A DNA stretch of 64,000 nt from Harmonia axyridis (GCF_914767665.1 NC_059502.1:5890001-5954000), one strand, 5' to 3'; positions 33,599 through 43,994 are shown, counted from the first letter of the stretch. The notes: generated by a model from the sequence alone, not told the origin. Numbers and translations are program-made.

Positions 33599-34087
33599 CG
33601 TTAATTTGTTGATAAAACTTATTCTTTCTAATAAATTTTTAAATTTTTTTGTTTATGGTTTTAAAGGTTGGATAGAGATTCTGAGGTTAGTTGATTAGGA
33701 TGTCCAACAAACCAAAGATGTTTCTCACTTTGCAACGGACTAACTCTAAAAATAAATACAAAAGATATGGAACTCGAAATAGAATTTATCCTATAAGAGA
33801 AAAACTGGTTTGATTCAAATTTAAAACAATAGTTGAAATGTTGAAGATTAGCTAATTGTATTATAATTCATCAATAAATGGAACACAATCAACGAATCAA
33901 CTGATCCAAATGTGGAAATTGCACAGAATAGAAAATTGTGTCACATTCAAATATAAACGTCAAATAGGCCAATCGCTAACGTTACGTTTAGTTTAAAATT
34001 TTTTGTACTTTTGTGGGTTTACGTTAACACGAATTGCAGTATTTGCAAAGATGATTGGTTAACACTAAAAGAATTTTATTTTTGAAA
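33599..34087. promoter_or_regulatory. Divergent intergenic region
   Basis: About 490 bp between the start of the decayed dehydrogenase (minus) and the coiled-coil gene (plus), so any promoters here are back to back. It contains a 37-codon ATG frame on the plus strand (33700-33813; MSNKPKMFLTLQRT..., strongly basic) that I cannot identify. No repeats seen. Confidence 0.4.
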
Positions 34088-34786
34088 ATGGAAGAAATAA
34101 ATGAAATATCCAGTACATCTATTTCAAACATATCAACTGAAAATGATACAGTGGATTCATTTATCGATGAGCTTCTGAACAAAAATACTGAAGCTTTGAA
34201 AAAAAATGATCTCAATTCCATATCCTCCTCCATATCAAAACAATTGGATAAAATAATTGAAAGCCATGAAACGGATGAAGCCACTAAGTGTACCAAATAT
34301 CTTACTGCTTCTAAAAGAATCAAAAAGAAACATGAAGGTTCTATGAAGTATCACATGGAGGAAATAAAAATGCAAAAAGAGATTAGAGAACTTGAAAGGA
34401 AATTAAATTCATGTTTACTAAGGAATCAAATGATATCACAAGAAGTTTTGGCACTTCAACAGAAAAAAGCTGCAACAGAAGAAGCTCTAAGTTTAGCCAA
34501 ATGGTATTATTCCAGTGTATGGGATATGGATATCGAAATAAAGGAGTCTAAAGAAGATCGATTCACATGTATTATAAATTTCAAATTTGATCGTGGAATG
34601 TATCCCATTGAGTTTGTGATTGACAGAAACAATCGAGAAATGATAGATTGGAATGGTAGTTCTTTACTTACAGAACAGGAAGAAGATGAAATGAAGAAAA
34701 GATATTCTGAAAATCCAGATATTTATTTTCCTCAGGTCTTGTCCGAATTGAGAATGCTGGCATTAAATAAAATCAAAATGTCCTAA
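34088..34786 (+). CDS. Coiled-coil protein, Spc24/Spc25-like layout
   Basis: Single-exon frame of 232 residues from the ATG at 34088; an apparent earlier start at 34055 is only TTG. Residues 1-75 are acidic and Ser-rich. About 80-150 forms a heptad-rich helix (HMEEIKMQKEIRELERKL, then EVLALQQKKAATEEAL). The last 80 residues alternate short strands and a final helix (WDMDIEIKES, FTCIINFKF, YPIEFVID, FPQVLSELRMLAL). An N-terminal coiled coil followed by a small RWD-like domain is the layout of kinetochore subunits Spc24 and Spc25. The length also fits, but I see no residue-level signature that proves it. The gene is followed by AATAAA at 34903. Confidence 0.6.
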   Translation: MEEINEISSTSISNISTENDTVDSFIDELLNKNTEALKKNDLNSISSSISKQLDKIIESHETDEATKCTKYLTASKRIKKKHEGSMKYHMEEIKMQKEIRELERKLNSCLLRNQMISQEVLALQQKKAATEEALSLAKWYYSSVWDMDIEIKESKEDRFTCIINFKFDRGMYPIEFVIDRNNREMIDWNGSSLLTEQEEDEMKKRYSENPDIYFPQVLSELRMLALNKIKMS

Positions 34787-35561
34787 TATTGTTTATAATT
34801 GATTTACTAATATAGTACTGTATGTATATATATTTATAATTGTATGTTATATTTGAAATCGAAATGGCTATTTTTCAGAATACAAGAATTTGAGAGGTTT
34901 GAAATAAAAGTTTGCAAGAAAAAAAATCAAGAATTTATATATAATTTATGAAATTAAATAAGATTTCGAAGTAACTTATTTCATTGAGTTCAATCATTGG
35001 TTGATGGAAAAAATCGCCTCTTTTTAAACTCATTTTTTTTTATGCATAGAAAAATATTTCTGATGCTTTTTCTCCAAAAGGCCTTAACTGAAGTATGTTA
35101 TTGCTTGTTGTAATTTTTACATCACTATTTAGTTCACGGAAAAAAAGTACATACTGTACAGATCTAAGTATGCCACCTTCCCATAATGATAATTTTATTA
35201 GATAATTAGTATACCTGGTCTGAACTTAAAGGGAACAATATGAGTTTTGAAAACAAGAAATTAAATTTTTTCTATGCTCAAGATTATCTGTCACAGAAAT
35301 ATATAAATTAACTCAATATTTATCTTTTCAATTCATCATGTATTAGTTTTAAAAATTAAAAATACTCTTCAAGAAACTTCAAAAATGATATGACACAACG
35401 AGTATATCCTTTATATCTTTGTTATTTTCTAGTCATATTAGGTAAATTCAAAATTGAACATTTATCATGTAAATCACAAGTCTACTAAACAATTGTTAGA
35501 CGAAGATTTGTTTTGAATTAAACCTCATGTTTGCCTGTATTTGCTAAGAAAGAATCGGAAA
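34787..35561. other. Intergenic
   Basis: AT-rich 3' flank of the coiled-coil gene and 5' flank of ABHD13. No repeat recognised. Confidence 0.5.
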
Positions 35562-37099
35562 ATGATACAAATGGGTGGTTACCTCCAAGTAACCGTGATA
35601 GTTGCCATTATACTTAAGATGATGCTTCGTGTATGGGCCTATTCAGGATTAGTACTTGTGTTCTGCTTTTTGCTTTATTACATGTATGGAGGCATTTTTG
35701 CTTTCACTTTACTCTTTATGTCTATTTTAGGTAAATTATGTTCATTGATAACACCAACACACTGTTATAATTATATGATTTCAGGAATATTATACCATGC
35801 ACAGGATAATTTTTTATTTTATCCTGAGGTACCAAGTCATTCCAGAGTGTACATTCCTATTCCTTCAATGTTTGGATTACCATATGAAAGTTTATATACC
35901 AAAGCATCAGATGGAACACTAATTCATATGTATTTTATTCATCAACCTATTGAGCGAAGAAAAAATTCCCCTACCATTCTGTTTTTCCACGGGAATGCGG
36001 GAAATATGGGTCATCGTTTACAGAATTGTGTAGGCTTATATCATAATTTACACTGTAATATTCTTCTAGTCGAATATAGAGGATACGGACTTTCAGAAGG
36101 TAGTCCAACTGAGGAAGGATTGTACTTAGATGCTAAGGCAAGCCTTGAATATATATTAACAAGAAATGATATAAACAACAATGAAATAATAGTGTTTGGA
36201 AGATCTTTAGGTGGAGCTGTAGCTATAGATTTAGCTTCACGAGATGACTATTCACTGAAAATTTGGTGTGTAGTCGTTGAGAATACTTTTACCAGCATTC
36301 CTGATATGGCTAGAGTTATTTTTGGTTGGAAATTGTTTAATTTATTACCATTGGTTTGCTACAAAAACAAGGTGAGATATTTCGTTTGATCTAAGAACAA
36401 TTTATAAGAAGTTGTAAATATAAAGCCATTCAATTTTTCCATTTTGATATTAGTCAAAACAATCCTTAATATAAGTGATTTACTTTCCCAATTTTGGAAG
36501 ATTGATTCATTTTTTATTGATTCAGTAATTACTGATGGATTTCAAATAATTATCAATGTTTAAAATATTACAGACATCCTGTGACTTTCACCATTTTATT
36601 TCTTTAGAGTGTTATTGTTCCAAAACTCACAAAGTGCTCAATTGGGAGCTGAGTTTTTGTTGTATTTCTAATGATTATATCAACTGATCTTCGTCAAGTA
36701 TTGACTGCTTTGAAAATTATAAAATAAAAATCATTTAAAAAGTGAAAATCTGTTGAAACTACAATTGTTCATTTGTGGTAATTTAACTTTTTTATTTTTC
36801 AGTTTCTTTCATTAAACAAAATGAAGTTGTCTAGGGTACCAACATTGTTTATATCTGGTTTAGCAGACACTCTGGTGCCACCAAGAATGATGAATGAGTT
36901 ACATGGCTCTTGTAACAGTTATGTAAAGCAACTTCTTCAATTCCCAGCTGGAACTCACAACGAAACTTGGACATTACAAGGCTACTATCATTCTTTAGCC
37001 ATGTTTCTCCAAAATTGTAGAATTAAAAATCCTAAGTCTAACAAAGATGTATTTATGAATTATTCTGAGAAAAAAAGAGATAGGATAGAAATACTTTGA
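35562..37099 (+). CDS. ABHD13: ABHD13-type alpha/beta hydrolase
   Basis: Membrane-anchored serine hydrolase of the Bem46/ABHD13 family; physiological substrate not firmly known. Three coding exons: 35562-35730, 35785-36371 and 36803-37099, giving 350 residues (human 337). An N-terminal hydrophobic segment (about 20-55) precedes the hydrolase fold. HGNAGN forms the oxyanion region, GRSLGG holds the nucleophile Ser, SGLADTLVPP the acid, and GTHNETW the His. The first intron is only 54 nt and in frame. Reading through it would add 18 residues (GKLCSLITPTHCYNYMIS) just before GILYHAQD, where the human protein has none, so it is spliced or conditionally retained. Start chosen at the first ATG; a second ATG lies three codons on. 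Confidence 0.92.
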
Positions 37100-37871
37100 A
37101 CATTGTAAATAAGAAAATTGTCAATAACTGGCATTTTGTTGTCACAAATATATTTTTTCAATCGATGATGACAGAAATGGTCGTTTTTTTGAGATATGTT
37201 CTCTTGTATGAACATAGACATGAACCCTGTACATTTCAAGGCATCACTATTTTTCTTTGTTATAAATATTTAGCCATTTATGAATTGAGTTATACCAAAA
37301 TTTAACAAAATTCTGTTATAAGATTCTCTTCAACTAGGAAGTTTTGATCATTTGATTATGATATATAATATTTTTAATAAGTTTATTAGCAATCAAAATA
37401 CAATAATTTCTATGAACTAATTAGTTAGCAAAGAACATTTATCATGGTGACGACTCTTTTGGTTAAGAGACCTCTTTATCCTAATCTGAGGTGAGTTGGC
37501 CAGGTTCTATCGAGCCTTCTATTTGGTTGCTCCAGAAGTGGTTGAATGAGAGGATATGTGGGTTTATCACGTCTCATATTTTTTGGAGGGATAATAAGAA
37601 AGTTTGAGCTAATTTTTAAAATTTAACTTAATCAGTTTATTTCTTTGCTTAATATCATTACTATAATTGTGACTTTTATGCGATAACATAGATAAACTAA
37701 TGATTAAGCCAACGAAGTACTATATATGTAAAAAATAAATGCAAATTGGTATTGTCAATGGAATGATTACATGTTAACATGATCTATATTTAGGTATCTA
37801 AATAAAGCGAAAAGCTACTGCTAACATTTTAAAGCCTGAAATGTATGTTGCATTACGTATGAAGTAATTAC
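37100..37871. other. Intergenic, convergent 3' flanks
   Basis: Lies between the 3' ends of ABHD13 (plus) and the GST (minus). The segment at 37440-37580 is less AT-rich than the rest and has no repeat relatives in the window. No gene recognised. Confidence 0.4.
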
Positions 37872-38600
37872 TTAAATTGAATCAAAATTTGGTTCTTCAG
37901 AACCATACTTCAATTGTATAGCCTTGAAACATTTATCTGGACCATTGTAAACCGCTTGAACCGCAGAATCTGTGAGCATATTTTTCTTCCATTCGTGAAG
38001 AGTTGGAATGCTATCTTCAGAAAATGGTAGTTTTTGTTCAACCAAATAATCTAAGACCTTAGCCCTCTCTGCCCAAGGCCATAACATATAATCGATCATG
38101 CCTGGCTTATCGCCACCAAAAAATGTTGTACCTTTCAGTTTCAGCTCATTTTCAAAAGGTTCCATGGTAGAAAGGAATTCTTTTACCCACTCTTCAGGAG
38201 TTTTTTCTTTAGCATTGGTCATGCATTTTCCAAATAGTCCAGTTACACCACCAACTTTTTCTATCAACTCTTTTTCCCTTCTGGCAGCTTCAGGTTCGGC
38301 AGAGTATAAAGCAGGCGTGGAATAAGTTTCATCTAAATAATTACATATATCTAAGCTTTCCGTTATAATTTTATCGCCAGTATCTAAGGCAGGAACTTTC
38401 TCTGATGGGTTGATGGAGGCGTACCATTCTGGTTTCTTTTTCAAATTGATGTTAACAGCCTGATATGTTAGACCTTTTGCATGCAAAACAAGTCTTACTC
38501 TCTGAGCATATGGACAATATTCAAAGGAATATAAACGCAGTGGTTCAGACTTAGGCGGTATTTGAGATCCTTCTGATAAGTGAGGAGTTTTGATTTCCAT
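37872..38600 (-). CDS. Glutathione S-transferase, omega class
   Basis: Cytosolic enzyme that uses a cysteine to form mixed disulfides with glutathione (thioltransferase and dehydroascorbate reductase activities in this class). Single exon, 242 residues, the usual length. The N-terminal thioredoxin-like domain shows LYSFEYCPYAQRVRL with catalytic Cys29 (the omega CPYAQR signature, where other classes have Tyr or Ser), VPAL near 70 and ES near 81 for glutathione contacts. A helical C-terminal domain contains YMLWPWAERA. The omega N-terminal extension (HLSEGSQIPPKSEPLRLY) is present. Head to head with RpL18 over about 550 bp. Confidence 0.93.
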   Translation of the reverse strand: MEIKTPHLSEGSQIPPKSEPLRLYSFEYCPYAQRVRLVLHAKGLTYQAVNINLKKKPEWYASINPSEKVPALDTGDKIITESLDICNYLDETYSTPALYSAEPEAARREKELIEKVGGVTGLFGKCMTNAKEKTPEEWVKEFLSTMEPFENELKLKGTTFFGGDKPGMIDYMLWPWAERAKVLDYLVEQKLPFSEDSIPTLHEWKKNMLTDSAVQAVYNGPDKCFKAIQLKYGSEEPNFDSI

Positions 38601-39104
38601 TTTGCGAGGAATAAATGTAAGAAACTGTTTTCAACAAGTTCTTAATACTTCTTAACCGCAAATCTGTCAAAATTATTGACTTGGACAGTTATGCCATCTA
38701 CACCACTCGAGTAAAATGAATTTGATAATTCAAAAAGAATCCTTTCTTTGAAACCTCTTATAATTATTATTTTGATTATTTCAATATGCAAAAATATCCA
38801 AATTATAGTCGTTATTTGAAAAATATTTTAAAATCTCGAACATGACAGATAAAATTCATATGCATCTCAAAATGTTAAACTTGAAATCTTCACACTTAAT
38901 TTCGAAAAGCAATTTCACGAGAAATTTTTCATTAGCAAATTGTAAAATAAACTAAAGTAAGAAAAATATATATATTTCATTACTGTTATAATTAATTGAC
39001 GCCGATTTCGAACAAGAAAAATTAGATGTATGTTACGTAGATATTTTTCTTCTTTAACGGAGCATAGAATATTAAAACTGCATTACTGTGGTCAAAATAG
39101 TTCC
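38601..39104. promoter_or_regulatory. Divergent promoter region, GST and RpL18
   Basis: Intergenic region feeding the GST (minus) and RpL18 (plus). AT-rich, with no canonical TATA placed for RpL18. No repeats recognised. Confidence 0.4.
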
Positions 39105-39115
39105 CTCTTTCTTTA
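39104..39115 (+). promoter_or_regulatory. Probable TCT (polypyrimidine) initiator of RpL18
   Basis: CCTCTTTCTTTA about 40 bp upstream of the RpL18 ATG fits the polypyrimidine TCT initiator and 5' TOP sequence of animal ribosomal-protein genes. Starting there would leave a short leader that includes an out-of-frame ATG at 39116, so the exact start site may be slightly different. Confidence 0.45.
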
Positions 39116-39148
39116 GATGAAACAAGAAGGTTGGAAACATTTCGGGGC

Positions 39149-40320
39149 ATCATGGTACGTATATCTGAATTTACCTAATTTTACATTTGTAATCTTTGAA
39201 AGTAATTTTGAAATATGGTAGTTATTCTCGAAATATTGCTGTGAGAATTTCATCTAATATTCTATTTTTTTTTCAGGGTATAGATATCGAACACAAATAC
39301 GATCGTAAGGTTCGAAGGACCGAACCTAGATCCCAAGATGTATATTTACGACTTTTGGTGAAAGTAAGTTTTTGCAGATGATAATTTCTGAATATAAATT
39401 TAATCCAACGTATTACAGCTCTACCGATATCTGGCTAGACGTACAGATGCCAAATTTAACAAAATAATATTGAAGAGGCTTTTTATGAGCAGGATTCATC
39501 GTCCCCCAATAAGCATAGCTCGTATTGTAAGATTCATGAAGAAACCCGGTCGTGAAAACCTTACAGCAGTAATTGTTGGTAACGTTACTGATGATTCTCG
39601 CATTTGGGAGCTTCCCAAATTGACCATTTGTGCTTTGAAAGTATCTGACAAAGTTCGTGCCAGAATTGTGAAAGCAGGTTAGTGACTTCATTGTTTATAT
39701 TTCATCTGCAGTTATAAATTGCTTCATAGAAGTTTTTAGTCATATACATTGCACTACTACATATTTATTAGTGCTCCATAAATTGAATTCATTTAATGGT
39801 ATGGTGCTAATTTGAAGTATATGGTTCAGTTGAATAAGTGATTTCCACTTCTTGCCCTCTGTCTATTTTCTTGAACTTTTGAAATTGGTTAGGTTCAAAA
39901 TTAAATTATATTCTGATCAATTCATTATCTATCTACCATTCGTTATCTCTCAAATTTGGTATTGTGATGTTACTAAATCAATTTTGTCAAGTCTCCATAA
40001 TAGAATATTGAATCTAGTACTTCATAAGTCTTTCTCCTTTTTCACAACATCAATTTGTATTCTTAGGAGTAGTGCCTGTTGCTAACTGAACTTTTCTTTT
40101 AGGTGGTGAAGTTATTACTTTCGATCAACTTGCTCTGAGATCTCCACTTGGACAGAAGACAGTCTTGATGCAAGGGCGTAGAAACGCTAGAGAATCTGTG
40201 AAACACTTCGGCCCAGCTCCAGGTGTTCCCCACTCTCACACTAAGCCATTCGTAAGGTCAAAGGGACCCAAGTTTGAACGTGCTAGAGGACGTAGGAAGT
40301 CTTGTGGTTATAAGAAATAA
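39149..40320 (+). CDS. RpL18: Ribosomal protein L18 (eL18)
   Basis: Structural protein of the 60S subunit. Four coding exons: 39149-39151 (the ATG alone), 39277-39363, 39419-39677 and 40103-40320. All borders are GT-AG and the total is 188 residues, exactly the family length. Recognisable blocks are GIDIEHKYDRKVRRTEPRS, VYLRLLVKLYRYLARRT, MSRIHRPPIS, NLTAVIVGNVTDD and GVPHSHTKPFVRSKG, ending GRRKSCGYKK. Splicing right after the start codon is common in ribosomal-protein genes. Polyadenylation signal AATAAA at 40400-40405. The last intron (425 nt) was checked for a C/D snoRNA and none could be supported. Confidence 0.97.
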
Positions 40321-40399
40321 GCATTTTAATTTGCTATGACAATATAACATTCAAGTAAATTTTTTTTTGTTTTCTTCCTAGTTTTTATTTGGATTACCT

Positions 40400-40405
40400 A
40401 ATAAA
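40400..40405 (+). terminator. Polyadenylation signal of RpL18
   Basis: AATAAA 80 bp after the RpL18 stop codon, followed by a T-rich stretch. Confidence 0.7.
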
Positions 40406-41141
40406 GAAATTCAGTTCAAATTTTGGTTGTTATTGGAATTTTAAATGTCAAGACCAATTTGTTGCTAAGTACTGACTAGAGATTGGTTAAAGATGTGAAA
40501 TCATCAGAATTTAATTCGTATCAGGAATTTAATAAGATACTAAGTCTGATTAATAATCGGAACATGGTTGCTTACTTTGAACATTACTTTCTTGGATTGT
40601 TGAAGGAACTAAATTTTTTTGATCTATGAAGTTTATAATTGATGTGTTACGAATAGAAAAAAATTTATTTGCGGTTCCACTTTTTTTTGAAAACTGAGTC
40701 AGAAGCATATACAAGAAATTCATTATAAATTGAGAGAAATTTTCATTATCTTGGGCCCATAATGCTTTGAGTTGTATCTTACGACTTTCAATGTTGGGGA
40801 AAAGTAATAGGCTTGAAAAGCATCATATGAGTCTCGGCTGAAAAATCTGAGTTAGTTGTAGTTCGATACAACCATTTAAACAACTGCCTCAAAAGTCAGG
40901 ATAACTATTATCATTGCCGACTTCCATGGAGATGGTACTTGGAAAGAAAAATCGGTTGAAATTCCTAGATTGTTAGTTTGATTCATAAATTTTGAAGGGA
41001 AAAATTTCATAAGTGTTTGTTCAAAGAAATTGACCTACATTTCAGTTTAGAAATTTCAAATATTTGTTTCGAAACAAACAACTTCGATGGGTAAGTTTTT
41101 TTAAAATAATGAAATTAATTAATCATTAAACTGATGAATAG
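40406..41141. other. Non-coding, AT-rich
   Basis: Nothing recognised between RpL18 and the retrotransposon remnant. Confidence 0.4.
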
Positions 41142-41350
41142 ATCTCCATTGGAGAACTGAAGAATATTTCTGCATTCAAAAAAAGCATGAGAAATATATT
41201 ACTGGATAAATGTTATTATCATGTTAATGATTTCTTAAATGATAGTGAATTTAATTAATTGTGTACCACCTATAATATAATTGTTAAATGACTTGTCCTA
41301 TATTGAATGTTCTCAATCTGAAGGATTAATAAAGATTATTATTATTATCT
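41142..41350 (+). pseudogene. 3' end of a non-LTR retrotransposon
   Basis: Thirty-eight codons in frame to TAA at 41256-41258 read ISAFKKSMRNILLDKCYY, then HVNDFLNDSEF, the basic closing motif of non-LTR reverse-transcriptase proteins (FKKxLKxxLLxKxYYSxxEFL). A short 3' region follows and ends in AATAAAGATTATTATTATTAT, a simple-repeat tail typical of such elements. Strongly 5' truncated, as expected for target-primed insertion. Opposite orientation to, and probably a different copy from, the remnant at 15530-15837. Confidence 0.7.
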
Positions 41351-41893
41351 AAAGGTAATTACCTTTAGACGTTTAGGACATATGTTCATATGAAGTTTTT
41401 TTCTTAAAATGGGCCCAAAAATCACCCCTATAAATATTGACATTCAATTAGGAAATACCCTGTATAAATAAAATGAAAAAAAACAATTTCCACTGGATTA
41501 ATTATTATTATTTTGTTTCATTTCATTTATAATGAATTTCCGCCAAATAAAGACCGAATCTATTTTATGAATACATTCGCAAACAAGTTGTTGCTATAAC
41601 TTTATGATTTAGGTAAATCTATATACCTATAAAAGAGGATCTATAGATATATATTGTGTAAGGGCAGTAGTTTGAATAAATGACTGCACCAAATTGGAAA
41701 ATTCTCTTTTTGACACTTCGAAGGATGTATTGTGGGTTGCCTGAGAGAAAGAATTGAAACGAAAATTATTCCTTCTTATTTCATTACAAGGATCATTAAT
41801 ACAATGCAAAAGCATTTAGGAACTCGTAATTTCGTTAATTGCTCATTTTATTTCATTATATATTTTGTTATTTACTTTCTTCATTAGTTACAC

Positions 41894-41922
41894 CACCCCT
41901 GCGAAGCCGGGGCGGCAGCTAG
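41894..41922 (+). mobile_element. Helitron-like 3' terminus
   Basis: CCACCCCTGCGAAGCCGGGG forms a short hairpin (CCCC with GGGG), followed shortly by CTAG and T. A GC-rich hairpin about 10 bp before a CTRR end inserted before T is the Helitron 3' signature, and the GCGAAGCCGGGGCGG string is one I recall from insect Helitrons. The 5' TC end was not located. A block GAATTTCC..CAA.TAA.GACCGAATC, 350 bp upstream (about 41531), recurs at 51301-51330. Confidence 0.45.
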
Positions 41923-42126
41923 TAAAGAATAATTTGAGAGGGTTACAGATAGATTTTGTGTTAATCGTATCCATGCTCATCTTCATCTGCAACAACAAAA
42001 ATTACCACCACAATCCTTCAGTAGCCTGCAGATATTAATGGTATCGGGAAAAAATTAGTTATTCATAATATACAAGTGCAGAAAGCATTTATATTCTTCC
42101 ACGAGTTGAAAATTCAAAAAGGAGAA

Positions 42127-42576
42127 CAGTGCCAACGCTAGAGGGGGACCCGGGCCTTCTCTAAAATTTGACATACTAAGGCTTAAAGATCAGTAGAACT
42201 ATTGTTTCGCTTTACTTTGGCCCACCAAAAAAAAAATCCGGCCCCTTCTTGGCAGGCGCGGATCCAGGCCCCACTTTTGGGGAGGGAACTTTTAGATACT
42301 CAAAATACTGAAAATGTGGACCCCAGACACTTTTACCATTTTGGGACGTCATTTTTTTTGCCGTTCATAGATATGGATCTTCCCAAAATGTATTGATGGT
42401 GAAATTTTTGCTGATATTGTAATTATTTGAGCCTAAGTATGTCAAATTCTAGGAGGGACGGCAAAATTTAAGAGGTGCCTGGGTCATTTGGGGGGGGAAC
42501 GTTCCCCCAGTTCCCCCCCGTGGATCCGCGCCTGCTTCTTGGAAACCCCTCTTTTTGAAAGCTGACGTCGCCTCTG
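42127..42576. mobile_element. hAT-like MITE with 8-bp duplication AAGGAGAA
   Basis: Flanked by perfect direct repeats AAGGAGAA at 42119-42126 and 42577-42584. Ends CAGTGCCAACGCTAG and, on the complement, CAGAGGCGACGTCAG. An 8-bp target duplication with CA..TG ends is diagnostic of the hAT superfamily. It contains a second hAT-like element (42253-42534). Without it, only about 170 bp of its own sequence remain. Confidence 0.85.
42253..42534. mobile_element. hAT-like MITE nested, 8-bp duplication CTTCTTGG
   Basis: A 282-bp element bounded by inverted repeats CAGGCGCGGATCCAGG and its complement, with perfect 8-bp direct repeats CTTCTTGG at 42245-42252 and 42535-42542. Contains G- and C-runs near both ends (GGGGGGGG and CCCCCCC). 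No coding capacity. Sits inside the element 42127-42576 and is therefore younger. Confidence 0.93.
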
Positions 42577-42965
42577 AAGGAGAATGAACGAGTGTTAGAA
42601 TAAGCCATTAGCCATATGTACGAGTAATATACATTATTATTTACTCCAATTCACTGAATTTATTATTGAAATCGATTAAATATTTCCATTAATATCGTGA
42701 AAAGATTTTTTACAAAATGTTCTGAATACTAACGTATAATAATAAAATATATTCAAGAATTATGTGTGAAACTGAGATATTACCGCACGATTTTGATCTG
42801 CAAGGTATGATAGGATGAACGGATTTGCCTTAGAAATAAAGGCAGTATCCTTAAGGTCACGATGGCCTAAAAAATTAAACGTATGGACTGGTTCAAACTT
42901 AGAATATAGATAGATTAATTAATTATTTATTATTAATGTTCTAATGGTTCAAATGATAGCATCAT

Positions 42966-43165
42966 CAGTGGCGAAGCTATATTTCAAAAATAGGAAAAGC
43001 CAAAAACACCAGGGTTTTTTAAGAGGGGCCAAGATTTCCAGGTCCTTCTAGTTTACGTTAGACTCATGTTTAATTTTTTTCGCTCATTCGATATTTCAGG
43101 AGGATTAGCAAAAATTTATGGGGTCCTGGCCCCCCTAACCTATTCTGCCTGTAGTGCCGCTACTG
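42966..43165. mobile_element. Possible hAT-like MITE
   Basis: Inverted ends CAGTGGCGAAGC and, on the complement, CAGTAGCGGCAC bound 200 bp containing GGGGCC and GGCCCCCC blocks. TAGCAT occurs next to both ends but is offset by 2-3 bases, so a clean 8-bp duplication is not shown. Confidence 0.45.
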
Positions 43166-43249
43166 CGTAGCATACTATCTTTATTTAACTCATGGGATTA
43201 TATCACTGTTCCTCGTATCAGATATCGAGAAGTTTCTTCCATAGATAAA

Positions 43250-43690
43250 TAGTTATTTATAATACAAGTGCAGAAGGCATTGATATTCTTCCACGAGTTC
43301 AAAATTCAAAAACGAGCCACGAAGTGGCGAGTTTTGGAATGAACGAGTGGTAGAATGAGCCTTCTGTACGAGTATTATACATTATTTTCTCTAATTCATT
43401 GCATTTTGATTGAAATTAATGAAATATTTCCATAAATATAATTTAGTGATTTTTGCATTGAAAAATGTTGGTTGGCAGAACTGATTTCTTTAAGGCAAAT
43501 TGATGAATTGACAGATAAAGCCGTGGCGGAAAGCATAGACCTTATATCATATATGATATTAGGTCTATGGCGGAAAGTTCGGAGTGCCAACATAGAATAA
43601 TAAAATATAACTATGAAAACTGTGCGTTTCTGATATATTCTCGCACGATTTTGTTCTACAAGATGTGGAAGAATGAACGGAATAACCACA
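43250..43690. repeat. Dispersed repeat C, copy 2
   Basis: Uninterrupted counterpart of 42057-42840, running from ATAATACAAGTGCAGAAGGC to the CGCACGATTTTG block. It carries a short palindromic insertion at 43534-43567. Confidence 0.75.
43524..43577. repeat. 36-bp near-perfect palindrome between direct repeats
   Basis: TGGCGGAAAG occurs at 43524-43533 and again at 43568-43577. Between and overlapping them, 43534-43569 (CATAGACC to GGTCTATG) is a palindrome with one mismatched base pair. The second direct repeat shares two bases with the palindrome. Confidence 0.85.
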
Positions 43691-43994
43691 GAATTAGAGA
43701 ATAGATATTTCTTCGTCAAAACTTTATAGAATGTCGTGGCAGGAAATCAACAAAATTGAGTTCGCAGATCAAAAAAATAGACATACATAACATATCCACA
43801 CATGAAAGAAGAGCTCCACAGTATGGATGAGCCCATATAAAGTGTGTAAGAACAAGAAAATATTCTATAAATTTTCAACAACATAACCTATAAAATTTTT
43901 AAATTTCAAAGAACTTCTACATGCGGTATAATAAAACTGAAGAAGCTGATATTTTCCCAAGTAATTTGAATAACAATTGAAATTTGCCATAAAA
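43691..43994. other. 5' flank of PAK1IP1
   Basis: AT-rich, no repeat recognised. Presumed promoter region. Confidence 0.4.

Larger units (their letters stand above)
42057..42840. repeat. Dispersed repeat C, copy 1 (interrupted)
   Basis: Shares with 43250-43690 the segments ATACAAGTGCAGAAAGCATT, ATTCTTCCACGAGTTGAAAA, GAATGAACGAGTG.TAGAAT, TACGAGTAATATACATTATT and CGCACGATTTTGATCTGCAA. Copy 1 is split at 42127-42576 by a hAT-like element. Whether C is a transposon is unclear; part of it is palindromic (GTGCAGAAGGC against GCCTTCTGTAC in copy 2). Confidence 0.75.

Noticed and set aside
39678..40102. C/D snoRNA in the last RpL18 intron
   Set aside because: A TGTGATG near 39961 and CTGA near 40086 exist, but the C box is imperfect, the spacing is too long and no terminal stem is seen.
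43396..43719. 107-codon open frame on the minus strand
   Set aside because: Lies within dispersed repeat C and crosses the palindromic insertion; the other copy of the repeat has no such frame.
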